A model generated the notes under the pieces. That model searched no databases. It saw only the letters and a program-made list of their open reading frames with translations, and was not told the DNA's origin. Of a stretch of 26,391 nt of DNA, positions 14,147 to 22,302 are shown in pieces. How positions within the stretch are numbered: the first letter of the stretch is position 1; each line of letters begins with the position of its first letter. Location: contig JBBSHM010000034.1 in assembly GCA_038253125.1 (NCBI GenBank), forward strand, positions 1 to 26,391, given 5' to 3'. The DNA comes from JAUJNH01 sp038253125. GTDB lineage: Bacteria; Actinomycetota; Acidimicrobiia; Acidimicrobiales; JAUJNH01. Made by a program: the position numbers and the translations under genes.

Positions 14147-15877
14147 GTGCAGCTCACCGGGGCGCAGGCCCTCATCAAGAGCCTCGAGATGGAGGCTGTG
14201 GAGGTCGTCTTCGGCCTTCCCGGCGGGTGCATCCTGCCGGCCTACGACCCGATCCTGGAGTCGACGATCCGCCACATCCTGGTGCGCCACGAGCAGGGCG
14301 CCGGCCACATGGCCGAGGGCTACGCCCACGTCACCGGCCGTCCCGGTGTGTGCATCGTCACCAGCGGGCCGGCGGCCACGAACCTGGTCACTCCGTTGAT
14401 GGACGCCTACATGGACTCGATCCCGATGGTGGCCATCACCGGCCAGGTCCCCACCTACGCCATCGGTACTGACGCCTTCCAGGAGTGCGACACCCTCGGC
14501 ATCACCCGCTCGGTCACCAAGCACAACGAGTTGGTCATGACTGCCGAGGACCTGCCCCGGGTCATGCGAGAGGCGTTCCACATCGCCACCACCGGCCGCC
14601 CCGGCCCGGTGCTGGTGGACGTGCCGAAGGACGTGCTGACGAGCCTGATGGACTGGCACTGGCCCACCGACGACGAGGTGGTCGCCGGCCTGCCCGGCTA
14701 CCGCCCCACCACCAGGGGCAACGGCAGGATGATCAAGGAGGCAGCCCGCGTCATCACCGAGGCCCGCAGGCCGGTGCTCTACATCGGCGGCGGCATCCTG
14801 AAGGCCCGCGCCGCCGAGGCGCTGCGGGCCCTGGCCGAGCTGACCGGCATCCCGGTCGTCACCACGCTCATGGCTCGCGGCGCCTTCCCCGACAGCCACC
14901 CCCAGTGCCTCGGCATGCCCGGCATGCACGGCAACTACACCGCCGTCACCTCGATGCAGCACTCAGACCTGCTCATCGCCCTCGGCGCCCGCTTCGACGA
15001 CCGCGTCACCGGCAAGGTCAGCGGGTTCGCCCCCGAGGCCAAGATCATCCACGTCGACGTCGACCCCGCCGAGCTCGGCAAGGTGCGCCGCCCCGACGTG
15101 CCCATCGTCGGGGACTGCCGGCTCGTCATCGAGGAGCTCGTCCAGGCCATCACCGCCCTCGGCGGCGCCGAGGCCCAGCCCGACCGCACCGCCTGGTGGG
15201 ACCAGCTGCACGAGTGGCAGGAGCAGCAGCCGCTGCGCTACCAGCCCACTGAGCCGGGGGAGGGGCTGAAGCCCCAGCAGGTCATCGAGGAGCTTCGTGA
15301 CCTGACACCCGACGACACCATCATCACCAGCGGCGTCGGCCAGCACCAGATGTTCGCCAGCCAGTACTACCGGTTCGAGCAGCCCTACACCTGGGTGAAC
15401 TCGGGCGGTCTCGGCACCATGGGCTTCAGCGTGCCGGCAGCCATCGGCGCCAAGGTCGGCCGGCCCGACAAGATGGTGTGGGCGGTCGACGGCGACGGGT
15501 GCTTCCAGATGACGGCCCAGGAGCTGGTCACAGCCAGCAGCGAGCGCATCCCGGTGAAGGTGGCCATCTTGAACAACGCCTACCTGGGCATGGTGCGCCA
15601 GTGGCAGGAGATGTTCTACGGCGAGCGGTACTCCGAGGTCTACCTGTCGCCGGACCTGCCCGACTACGTGAAGTGGGCCGAGGCCATGGGGTGCGTCGCC
15701 TTCCGGGTCGAGGACCCGGGTGACGTCGGCCCCACCATCGAGAAGGCCAACTCGATCGACGACCGCCCGGTGGTGGTCGAGTTCCGCACCGACTCCTCTG
15801 AGAAGGTGTTCCCGATGGTGGCGGCCGGCCACAGCAACGACGACATCATCGTGGCCCCCGAAGTGACGGGTTCCTAG
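14147..15877 (+). CDS. ilvB: Acetolactate synthase (acetohydroxyacid synthase), large catalytic subunit
   Basis: 576-residue ThDP- and FAD-dependent enzyme condensing pyruvate with pyruvate or 2-ketobutyrate, the committed step of valine/leucine/isoleucine synthesis. The N-terminal domain shows TGAQALIKSLEMEAVEVVFGLPGG and the catalytic glutamate in VRHEQGAGHMAEGYA. The middle FAD-binding domain has ALGARFDDRVTGKV. The C-terminal domain carries the ThDP motif, GDGCFQMTAQELVTA through ILNNAYLGMVRQWQE. GTG 14147 is chosen: Shine-Dalgarno AGGAGA at 14133-14138 with 8-nt spacing, and the protein begins VQLTGAQAL as in homologues; the open frame upstream runs through the attenuator and is not coding. 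It is the first structural gene of ilvBNC, under the attenuator. The ilvN start follows 2 nt after the stop. Confidence 0.97.
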   Translation: MQLTGAQALIKSLEMEAVEVVFGLPGGCILPAYDPILESTIRHILVRHEQGAGHMAEGYAHVTGRPGVCIVTSGPAATNLVTPLMDAYMDSIPMVAITGQVPTYAIGTDAFQECDTLGITRSVTKHNELVMTAEDLPRVMREAFHIATTGRPGPVLVDVPKDVLTSLMDWHWPTDDEVVAGLPGYRPTTRGNGRMIKEAARVITEARRPVLYIGGGILKARAAEALRALAELTGIPVVTTLMARGAFPDSHPQCLGMPGMHGNYTAVTSMQHSDLLIALGARFDDRVTGKVSGFAPEAKIIHVDVDPAELGKVRRPDVPIVGDCRLVIEELVQAITALGGAEAQPDRTAWWDQLHEWQEQQPLRYQPTEPGEGLKPQQVIEELRDLTPDDTIITSGVGQHQMFASQYYRFEQPYTWVNSGGLGTMGFSVPAAIGAKVGRPDKMVWAVDGDGCFQMTAQELVTASSERIPVKVAILNNAYLGMVRQWQEMFYGERYSEVYLSPDLPDYVKWAEAMGCVAFRVEDPGDVGPTIEKANSIDDRPVVVEFRTDSSEKVFPMVAAGHSNDDIIVAPEVTGS

Positions 15878-15879
15878 CG

Positions 15880-16404
15880 GTGGCCGACCGAAAGCTCCAC
15901 ATCCTGTCGGTCCTGGTGCAGAACCGGGCGGGCGTGCTGGCCCGGGTCTCCGGCCTGTTCGCCCGCCGGGCGTACAACATCGAATCCCTGGCCGTGGCCC
16001 CGACCGATGACCCGGCCCGCAGCCGGATAACGATCGTCGTCGCCGTCGAATCGACCCCGCTCGAGCAGATCACCAAGCAGCTGTTCAAGCTGGTCGACGT
16101 GCTGAAGATCACCGAGCTCGACCCGGCCGACGCCGTGGAGCGCGAGATGCTGCTCGTCAGCGTGCGGGCCACGGCTGAGACCAGGGGCCAGGTCACCGAG
16201 GTCGTCAGCATCTTCGAGGGCACCATCGTCGATGTCGGCCACGACAGCATCACGGCCTCCCTGGCCGGCCGGCCCGCCAAGCTGGACGACTTCGCCGAGC
16301 TCCTGTCCCCCTTTGGGATCCTCGAGCTGCAGCGCACGGGCCGCGTCGCCCTTCCCAAGCGGGATCGAACCGCCCGCACCACAACGATCAGAAAGGTCTC
16401 CTGA
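15880..16404 (+). CDS. ilvN: Acetolactate synthase, small regulatory subunit
   Basis: 174 residues, typical for the actinobacterial regulatory subunit that binds IlvB and confers feedback inhibition by valine. The N-terminal ACT domain is intact: HILSVLVQNRAGVLARVSGLFARRAYNIESLAVAPT contains the conserved NxxGVLxRxxGLFxRRxxNIxSL effector-binding pattern. The second domain (LLVSVRATAETRGQVTEVVSIFEGTIVDVG) and the C-terminal FGILELQRTGRVALPK are as in homologues. It starts with GTG only 2 nt after the ilvB stop, and its TGA shares one base with the ilvC ATG, so the three genes are almost certainly one transcript with coupled translation. Confidence 0.96.
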   Translation: MADRKLHILSVLVQNRAGVLARVSGLFARRAYNIESLAVAPTDDPARSRITIVVAVESTPLEQITKQLFKLVDVLKITELDPADAVEREMLLVSVRATAETRGQVTEVVSIFEGTIVDVGHDSITASLAGRPAKLDDFAELLSPFGILELQRTGRVALPKRDRTARTTTIRKVS

Positions 16405-17432
16405 TGACCGCAACCGTGTCCTACGAAAAAGACGCCGATCCCGCCCTCATCGCCGGGCGCAAGGTGGCGGTGATCGGCTACGGCTCCCAGGGCCACGCCC
16501 ACGCCCTGAACCTGCGCGACTCCGGGGTGGACGTGCGGGTCGGCCTGCGCATCGGCTCCGGCAGCTGGCCGAAGGCCGAGGCGGCCGGCCTGCGGGTGAT
16601 GTCCGTGGCCGAGGCGTCAGCCGATGCCGACCTGGTGATGATCCTGCTCCCCGACACCGAGCAGAAGCGGGTGTACGAGGCCGAGATCGCCCCCCACCTG
16701 TCCGACGGCGACGCGGTGTTCTTCGCCCACGGCTTCAACATCCGGTTCGAGCGCATCCTGCCGGCCCCTGGCCTGGACGTGGCCATGGTCGCCCCGAAGG
16801 GGCCTGGTCACCTGGTCCGCCGTACCTACACCGAGGGCGGTGGCGTTCCGGCCCTCATCGCCGTGCACGCCGACGCCAGCGGCAAGGCCCGCGACCTGGC
16901 CCTCTCCTACGCCGCCGCCATCGGTGGGGCCCGGGCCGGGGTTCTCGACACCACGTTCACCGAGGAGACCGAGACGGATCTGTTCGGCGAGCAGGTCGTG
17001 CTGTGCGGCGGCGTCACCGCCCTGGTGCAGGCCGGGTTCGAGACGCTGGTCGAAGCCGGCTACCAGCCCGAGTCGGCCTACTTCGAGTGCCTGCACGAGC
17101 TGAAGCTCATCGTCGACCTGATGTACGAGCACGGCATAGGCGGGATGCGCTTCTCGATCAGCGACACCGCCGAGTACGGCGACCTGACCAGGGGGCCCCG
17201 CATCGTGAACGACGGCGTCAAGGCCGAGATGCGCAAGATCCTGGGTGAGATCCAGGACGGCACCTTCGCGGCGGAGTGGGTGGCCGAGGACGAAGCCGGT
17301 CGCCCCAGCTACAAGGCGCTGAAGGCCAAGGGCGAGGCCCACCAGATCGAGGCGGTGGGCAAGGACCTGCGCGCCCTCATGCCCTTCATCGCCGCCGGCA
17401 GGCAGCGCCCCCAGGACGTCTCGGGCGGCTGA
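16404..17432 (+). CDS. ilvC: Ketol-acid reductoisomerase (class I, short form)
   Basis: 342-residue enzyme that isomerises and reduces 2-acetolactate or 2-aceto-2-hydroxybutyrate. The Rossmann dinucleotide motif is GYGSQGHAHALNL at residues 25-37. The cofactor loop LRIGSGSW has R49, S52 and S54, the arrangement of NADPH-type enzymes. FAHGFNIRF holds the conserved histidine, and the knotted C-terminal domain has DLFGEQ and ECLHELKLIVDLMYEHGI with the metal-binding acidic residues, followed by MRFSISDTAEYGD. Length matches short bacterial KARI. It is the last gene of ilvBNC and faces the convergent glycosidase-like gene 65 bp away; I see no clear terminator with a T tract on the plus strand. 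Confidence 0.97.
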   Translation: MTATVSYEKDADPALIAGRKVAVIGYGSQGHAHALNLRDSGVDVRVGLRIGSGSWPKAEAAGLRVMSVAEASADADLVMILLPDTEQKRVYEAEIAPHLSDGDAVFFAHGFNIRFERILPAPGLDVAMVAPKGPGHLVRRTYTEGGGVPALIAVHADASGKARDLALSYAAAIGGARAGVLDTTFTEETETDLFGEQVVLCGGVTALVQAGFETLVEAGYQPESAYFECLHELKLIVDLMYEHGIGGMRFSISDTAEYGDLTRGPRIVNDGVKAEMRKILGEIQDGTFAAEWVAEDEAGRPSYKALKAKGEAHQIEAVGKDLRALMPFIAAGRQRPQDVSGG

Positions 17433-17478
17433 GCGGCTCCCGGCCGGCGATAGCTACCAGATCATGCTCACGTCGCCA

Positions 17479-17495
17479 GCCCTCCGGCGGAGAGC
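17479..17495 (-). terminator. Hairpin directly after the glycosidase-like gene
   Basis: On the minus strand GCTCTCC, loop GCC, GGAGGGC forms a 7-bp stem with one U-G pair, starting 2 nt after the TGA at 17498. The plus-strand version has a mismatch at that pair, so the structure favours minus-strand RNA. There is no T tract, so this is at best a non-canonical actinobacterial terminator. Confidence 0.3.
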
Positions 17496-17497
17496 CG

Positions 17498-19198
17498 TCA
17501 GGCCTTCTGGGCGTCTAGTGCGGTGGCGGTGTAGGTGCACTGGGCGTCCCACAGCAGGAAGTCCTTCACGCCCAGGGCGGCGGCGGCGTCGAGCTGGGCC
17601 CGCACCTCGGTCTCGCCGTACCTGACGCCGAGCGTGAAGTCCTGGAACCAGGGCACCAGCGCCGCCGGCGAGCCCTGCACGGCGGTCTGGAAGTCGCCCA
17701 GCGCCTTTGTCGTTATCGGGCCGGGCGAGCGGTTCGGATCGGCTATGCCGTACTCGCCCTTGCCCCAGTGCGAGGGGTAGAGCATCGGTGAGACGAAGTC
17801 GAGGTGCTGCGACAGGCGGGGGATGTCCTGGGCGATCTCCTGGGGCCGGGAGGCCGAGATGCCGTAGACCGATGCGCCCAGCCGGGCCCCGGCCGCCCTC
17901 ACCCGGGTGTGAAGGTCGGTGACTTGGGCCACGACGGCGTCCTCCAGCCCCTTCTCCTCGCCGCCGGAGACGTCCAGGCCCTGGAAGACCATCCCGCTGA
18001 CCTTGCCGTCCGGGCGGCGGATGTAGTCGAGGAGGACGTCGTCGACTCCGTCCTGGGCCGATTCGACGGCCAGGTCGGCTGTGTAGTCCCGCACCTCCTT
18101 CGAGGCCGAGCTCAAAAAGCCGCCCCCGTAGGCGCCGAAGCGACCGCCATCGGGTGTCTGCACGACCTCGTCGCGGCGCCCGCCATCCCACGCCGCCTGG
18201 GCCAGGGTCGGGTCCCGCAGGGCCACGATTCGGGCGATCACCCGGCCGCCGTGCTGGTGGATCTGGTCGACGGCGTCCTTCAGGGCGAAGCGGTTCTTCA
18301 CGGCTCCGATCTGGATGGCCAACGGGACCTTGCTGTCGTGGCCCACCTCACCGCCCTCGTCCTTCACGTCGAGCTGGATGGCGTTGATCTGGTGGTCGTC
18401 GAGCAGCTTCAGGATCGGGTCTCGCAGAGAGGGGGTGATCCAGGCCAGCGAGCTCATGTGCACGGCTCGGGTCGACGGCTGGACGGTGGGCACGGGCGCC
18501 GTGACCATGCCCTCGTTGCCGGCCTGGTCGGTGGCGGTGATGACCACCTCAGCCGGAGCGGGCGCCGGCAGCTCGGCCTTGTACTTCCCATCGTGGACGG
18601 CGACGTTCTGGGTGCCGACCCGCACGGTGGCGCCCTTCTCCGCCGTGCCCGTGACGACCAGGCCACGGCCGGGCTCGACCGCGGTCAGGGGGTCGGCCGT
18701 GACCGCTGGCGGGGTCTGGTCAACGGCGAAGGACAGCGTCCGGGACCGCTCGGGGCGCAGGAACCGGCCGACGCCAACGGCCACCGAGTGCCTGCCCTCG
18801 CCCAGCGCCGGGGGGCGGACCAGGAGGTGAGACCCGTCCCGCTTGGCGGTGCCGAGGATGTCGCGCCCGTCTAGCTCGAGCCGGTCGGTGCCGCCGGGCA
18901 CCCGGATCTCGGGAGCGGCGGCGGCGGCCGCGCCCAGCACCCCGTGCCGGAGACCCTTGACCTCGACCGGCAGCTGGCGCACCAGCCCGAGGGCCGTGCT
19001 CGCCAGCCACCACACGGTGGTGAGCACGGCGACCGCCAGCAGGAGCGCCACGATGCGGCGGCGGCGGTAGACCGCCTGCATCCGAGCCCTCTCGTCGGAT
19101 GTGCGGGGCCGGGCGGCGCGGGGCGGCGGCCGGCGGGGCGGCAGACGGCGGGGCGGCGTCTCACGAACGGCACCACGTGTCAGCACCGGGGATCCCAC
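17498..19198 (-). CDS. Membrane-anchored putative glycosidase, DUF4015 type, with Ig-like region
   Basis: 566 residues from GTG 19198. The order is: a basic, Pro/Arg-rich cytoplasmic tail (1-44), one transmembrane helix (IVALLLAVAVLTTVWWLAS, about 49-67), and a beta-rich extracytoplasmic region of about 170 residues with Ig/bacterial-repeat features (PPAVTADPLTAVEPGRGLVVTGTAEKGATVRVGTQNVAV...VVITATDQAGN). From about residue 246 onward comes a TIM-barrel DUF4015-like putative glycosyl hydrolase domain: VHMSSLAWITPSLRDPILKLL, AIQLDVKDEGGEV, RVIARIVALRDP, DVLLDYIRRPDG, GASVYGISA, DFVSPMLYPSHWGKGEYG, VPWFQDFTLG and FLLWDAQCTYT. Acidic residues after the strands are kept, so it may be active on a cell-surface polysaccharide; the substrate is unproven. 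ATG 19081 is an alternative start. It lies 78 bp from the upstream carboxypeptidase gene, same strand. Confidence 0.85.
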   Translation of the reverse strand: MGSPVLTRGAVRETPPRRLPPRRPPPRAARPRTSDERARMQAVYRRRRIVALLLAVAVLTTVWWLASTALGLVRQLPVEVKGLRHGVLGAAAAAAPEIRVPGGTDRLELDGRDILGTAKRDGSHLLVRPPALGEGRHSVAVGVGRFLRPERSRTLSFAVDQTPPAVTADPLTAVEPGRGLVVTGTAEKGATVRVGTQNVAVHDGKYKAELPAPAPAEVVITATDQAGNEGMVTAPVPTVQPSTRAVHMSSLAWITPSLRDPILKLLDDHQINAIQLDVKDEGGEVGHDSKVPLAIQIGAVKNRFALKDAVDQIHQHGGRVIARIVALRDPTLAQAAWDGGRRDEVVQTPDGGRFGAYGGGFLSSASKEVRDYTADLAVESAQDGVDDVLLDYIRRPDGKVSGMVFQGLDVSGGEEKGLEDAVVAQVTDLHTRVRAAGARLGASVYGISASRPQEIAQDIPRLSQHLDFVSPMLYPSHWGKGEYGIADPNRSPGPITTKALGDFQTAVQGSPAALVPWFQDFTLGVRYGETEVRAQLDAAAALGVKDFLLWDAQCTYTATALDAQKA

Positions 19199-19229
19199 AG
19201 CGCATACATTCGCACGTTTACAGCGCCAA
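19199..19229 (-). promoter_or_regulatory. AT-rich promoter region of the glycosidase-like gene
   Basis: The 78-bp gap is clearly AT-richer than its surroundings. Two readings are possible on the minus strand: GAATGT (19211-19206) 7 nt before GTG 19198, giving a leaderless message; or TTGGCG (19229-19224), 17-bp spacer, TATGCG (19206-19201), which would start inside the GTG codon region and favour a start at GTG 19186 or ATG 19081. Confidence 0.35.
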
Positions 19230-19276
19230 TCATGATTTGGACGCGATTGCTCGTCGCTTGCCGCCCCGGAGAGGCC

Positions 19277-20512
19277 CTATCGCAGGCGGGCGGGCCGGCG
19301 CGACGGGACCCGGTAGTAGCGGCGCTGCCGCCGGCGGCGTGACTGGTGGCGGCAGGCGCCGACGACGGCGACGACGGCCACCGAGCCGCCGCCGGCCAGC
19401 AGCGGCAGGCTGGCGCGGCCCGGCTGGGAGCTGCCGACAGGCTTGGCGTCGAGGGTCGGCAGGGCGGGGATCCCGATGGTCGACGCGGGGGCAGGCCCGG
19501 CCTCCTGCTCGGGCGCCGGCCCGAGCGAGCTGAGCGGGCCGGCGCCTGCTGGCGGCGACGGGACGATCTTGGCGGCTGCCGGCAGCCGCAGGGGGGGCAG
19601 CCGCTCAAGTGTCGACTCGGCCGAGACCGGGGTGGCGAAGCCCCGGTCCAACAGCTGGGTGGTGAAGCCGTACTCGTCCCTGGTGTCCATGACGACGCTC
19701 AGCATCGTCCGCCCGTTGCGCTGGGCGGCGGCGAGCAGGCTGTTCCCGGCCTTGCGGGTGTAGCCGGTCTTGCCGCCGATCGCCCCGGGGTAGCGGCCGA
19801 GGACCAGCTTGTTGTGGTTCAGGGCGTCGTGCACCACACCATCGGGGGCGGTGAAGACGTATCGGGGCTTGGCCGAGATCGGGCTCAGCCATGGGTCGGC
19901 GATGAGGGCCCGGCCGGCGATGGCCATGTCACGGGCCGACACGGCGTTGCCGCCCCCGAGCGACTCGCCGTCGTCGAGCCCGGCGGGGTCGTGCCACGTC
20001 TGGGGGTCCTGCATGCCGATCGCCGCGGCCGTGCGGGCCAGGACGCCCTGGAACTCCTCGGCCGTGCCACCAACCGCCTCGGCGAAGGCCAGGGCGATGT
20101 CGTTGGCCGACTGGAGGAGCATGACGTGCATGGCGTCGACGATCGGCCACGCCTGACCAGCCTTGGCGTCGACCTTGTTGGCCGGCTGGGCCGCCGCCCG
20201 CTCGCTGATCTTCAGGGTTCCGTCGTGGGGGAGGGTGGCCGAGGCGGCCAGGGCGGTGAGGACCTTGGTGAGCGAGGCCGGAGGGCGGGGCTCCCGGTCG
20301 GCGCTGGCGGCCAGGACGGCGCCGGTGTCGGCGTCGACCAGCACGTAGGCCTTGGGCGGGGCGACGGTCGTCGGGGGACTCGCCGGCGGTGGCGGTGGCG
20401 GTGGCGGTGGTGTGGCGGCGGCGGCGGGCGCGGCCAGCCCGGCCACGAGCCACAGGAGGGCGACGACCACCACCGCCCGGGTGCGCCGCACCTCGGGGAG
20501 GCTAGACCGCAC
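19277..20512 (-). CDS. D-alanyl-D-alanine carboxypeptidase (peptidase S11, DacC/PBP5-like)
   Basis: 411-residue low-molecular-weight penicillin-binding protein that trims the terminal D-Ala of peptidoglycan stem peptides outside the membrane. A signal peptide (RRTRAVVVVALLWLVAGLAAPAAAA) is followed by nine consecutive prolines and a Pro/Thr linker. The catalytic motifs are complete: SLTK at residues 80-83 (Ser nucleophile, Lys base), SAN at 135-137 and KTG at 248-250. A Pro/Ala-rich stalk leads to a C-terminal hydrophobic helix (SLPLLAGGGSVAVVAVVGAC) and a basic Arg-rich tail, so it is probably held in the membrane. GTG 20512 is chosen because GGAAGA lies 8 nt upstream; GTG 20491 is an alternative. 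The frame continues upstream only as a shadow of the divergent membrane-protein gene, whose ATG is 18 bp away. Confidence 0.93.
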   Translation of the reverse strand: MRSSLPEVRRTRAVVVVALLWLVAGLAAPAAAATPPPPPPPPPASPPTTVAPPKAYVLVDADTGAVLAASADREPRPPASLTKVLTALAASATLPHDGTLKISERAAAQPANKVDAKAGQAWPIVDAMHVMLLQSANDIALAFAEAVGGTAEEFQGVLARTAAAIGMQDPQTWHDPAGLDDGESLGGGNAVSARDMAIAGRALIADPWLSPISAKPRYVFTAPDGVVHDALNHNKLVLGRYPGAIGGKTGYTRKAGNSLLAAAQRNGRTMLSVVMDTRDEYGFTTQLLDRGFATPVSAESTLERLPPLRLPAAAKIVPSPPAGAGPLSSLGPAPEQEAGPAPASTIGIPALPTLDAKPVGSSQPGRASLPLLAGGGSVAVVAVVGACRHQSRRRRQRRYYRVPSRRPARLR

Positions 20513-20515
20513 CGG

Positions 20516-20521
20516 TAGCGT
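20516..20521 (+). promoter_or_regulatory. Possible -10 element of the 20531 membrane-protein gene
   Basis: TAGCGT (TANNNT pattern) lies 9 nt before the ATG at 20531, within the 18-bp gap to the divergent carboxypeptidase gene. No convincing -35 is visible; it would have to lie inside the coding region of the divergent gene. Confidence 0.3.
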
Positions 20522-20530
20522 CTTCCGGGC

Positions 20531-22291
20531 ATGTCCGCCACCGCCGCCACCGCTGACGAGGACGACGGGGCCCCGGGCGACAGCCATGGCCTCGAAGCGC
20601 TGCGGGGCCTCCAGCGGGCTCGCCGCCGCAACCGGCTGGCCAACGTCGACCGCTTTGAGGCGCTCTACAACGTGTACCTCGGCGGCCTGCTCGGCTCGCT
20701 CGGGGTCGTCGGCCTGTCCAACCTGGCCGGCGACCGTGCGGTTGACCGGGGTGAGCTGCAGGCGGTGCTCCAGCACGGTCCTGCCGCCATCGGGCTTCTG
20801 GTGGCCCTCGCTGTGGTCGTCGGCATCCGCTCGGGCGGCCGGGGGGGACCGCTGGCCCTGCCGCCGGCCGACGTCCGCCACGTCCTGCTCGCCCCGGTGG
20901 ACCGCACCGCGGCGCTGCGGGCGCCGGCGCTGCGCCAGATCCGCTACGGGCTCTTCGCCGGCACGGCGGCCGGCGCGGTAGCGGGCGTCAACGCCAGCCA
21001 CCGGCTGCCGCGGCCGGCGCTCTCGTGGGTCGCCACCGGTGCCGTCGTCGGAGCCGGCGTGGCCGCCGCCTCGCTCGGCGCCGCCCTGGTCGTGAGCGGC
21101 CGGCGGCTCGGCCGATCTCTGAGCGGCCTTCTGGCCCTGGTCGTGCTGGCCTGGTCGGGGTTCGACCTCTGGCGGGGCGTCAGCACCTCGCCCCTCACGT
21201 TCATGGGCGCCCTGTCCCTGACCCCGCTGCGCTTCAAGGCGGTGGACCTCGTCGGCCTGCTCCCGGTGCTGCTCGTGCCCCTGGGCCTGCTCGGCGTCGG
21301 CGGGACCTCGCTCGAGGCGGCCGAGGATCGTGGTCGGTTGGTGGGACAGCTGCGCTTCGCCGCCACGCTGGGCGACGTCCGCACCGTGCTCGTGCTGCGC
21401 CGCCAGCTGGCCCAGGAGCGGCCCCGGAACCGGCCTTGGGTGCGCATCGGCGGACGCCATGCGCTGCGACCCGGACGACCGGCAGGACGGTCGCCGGACG
21501 GCCCCACCGGAGCCACCGGCCCAGGAGGGACCGCCACGCCCGGGCCGAAGCCGCCCGCCCTGTTGGCGCTGCGGCGCAGCCTGCAGAACCTGTCACGTTG
21601 GCCGGCTGGCCGGCTCCTGCGGCTGGTGGTGCTGGCCGGCGCCGCCGGGCTGCTGTGCGCCGGGGCCTGGGCCGGCACCAAGGTGCTGATCGTGCCGGCC
21701 GGCATGTGCGCCTACCTGGCCGCCCTCGACGCCATCGAGCCGCTGGCCCAGCAGCTGGACCACCCCGACCGGGAGGAGTCGGTGCCCCGGCCCCCGGGCG
21801 CCCTGCGGGCCCTGCTGCTCGCCGTGCCCATGGCGGCGTTGAGCATCCTCGGACTGGTGGGGATCCTGGCCGCCATCGCCGTCGGCGCGCCGGCCGGCAC
21901 GGCCTTCGCCGTCGGCGTGCCGGCCGCTCTCGCCACCGGTGTGCTGGCCTGCTGCGGCGCTGCGGTGTCGACGATCAAGGGGCCCGACGTCCCGACCGAC
22001 GGCGCTCTGCTGACCCCCGAGATCGCCGGCACCCGGGCCATCTTCCGGATGGGCTTCCCACCTCTGTGCGCCATCCTCGGGATCGTGCCGGTGCTCGTCG
22101 GCCAGGCGGCGGCCAAGCGGGGCCTGCCGCCTGGCGGGGCGGCGATCCAGATCCTGCTGCCCCTCATCGGCGTGCTCGGCGGCCTGACCCTGGCCTGGGT
22201 GCGGTTCCGTGAGGAGCTTCAGGGCTTCCTGTCCGAAGCCGGCAAGGCGACCGGCGCGGGCGGAGGCAAGGCGGCCCGCCCGGACGGGTAG
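20531..22291 (+). CDS. Large polytopic membrane protein, probable ABC transporter permease subunit
   Basis: 586 residues with about ten or more hydrophobic segments in two halves. The N-terminal half includes LYNVYLGGLLGSLGVVGLSNLAG, GPAAIGLLVALAVVVGIRSG, LSWVATGAVVGAGVAAASLG, LSGLLALVVLAWSGFDLW and VDLVGLLPVLLVPLGLLGVGG. A long hydrophilic Gly/Pro/Arg-rich loop in the middle (about residues 300-345) separates it from a C-terminal half with LLRLVVLAGAAGLLCAGAWAG, ALLLAVPMAALSILGLVGILAAI, AFAVGVPAALATGVLACCGA and ILLPLIGVLGGLTLAWV. PLALPPADVRHVLLAPVDR in the loop between early helices resembles ABC-2 type permease loops. I infer a permease role mainly because an ABC ATPase gene follows 11 nt after its stop. 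It has no sequence motif that defines a substrate. Confidence 0.75.
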   Translation: MSATAATADEDDGAPGDSHGLEALRGLQRARRRNRLANVDRFEALYNVYLGGLLGSLGVVGLSNLAGDRAVDRGELQAVLQHGPAAIGLLVALAVVVGIRSGGRGGPLALPPADVRHVLLAPVDRTAALRAPALRQIRYGLFAGTAAGAVAGVNASHRLPRPALSWVATGAVVGAGVAAASLGAALVVSGRRLGRSLSGLLALVVLAWSGFDLWRGVSTSPLTFMGALSLTPLRFKAVDLVGLLPVLLVPLGLLGVGGTSLEAAEDRGRLVGQLRFAATLGDVRTVLVLRRQLAQERPRNRPWVRIGGRHALRPGRPAGRSPDGPTGATGPGGTATPGPKPPALLALRRSLQNLSRWPAGRLLRLVVLAGAAGLLCAGAWAGTKVLIVPAGMCAYLAALDAIEPLAQQLDHPDREESVPRPPGALRALLLAVPMAALSILGLVGILAAIAVGAPAGTAFAVGVPAALATGVLACCGAAVSTIKGPDVPTDGALLTPEIAGTRAIFRMGFPPLCAILGIVPVLVGQAAAKRGLPPGGAAIQILLPLIGVLGGLTLAWVRFREELQGFLSEAGKATGAGGGKAARPDG

Positions 22292-22302
22292 GTTCGCCGC
22301 CC

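Noticed and set aside
16530..16590. KARI cofactor loop LRIGSGSW as a sign of altered NADH preference
   Set aside because: The Arg and two Ser positions expected for NADPH are all present; Ile in the loop is not enough to suggest a switch.
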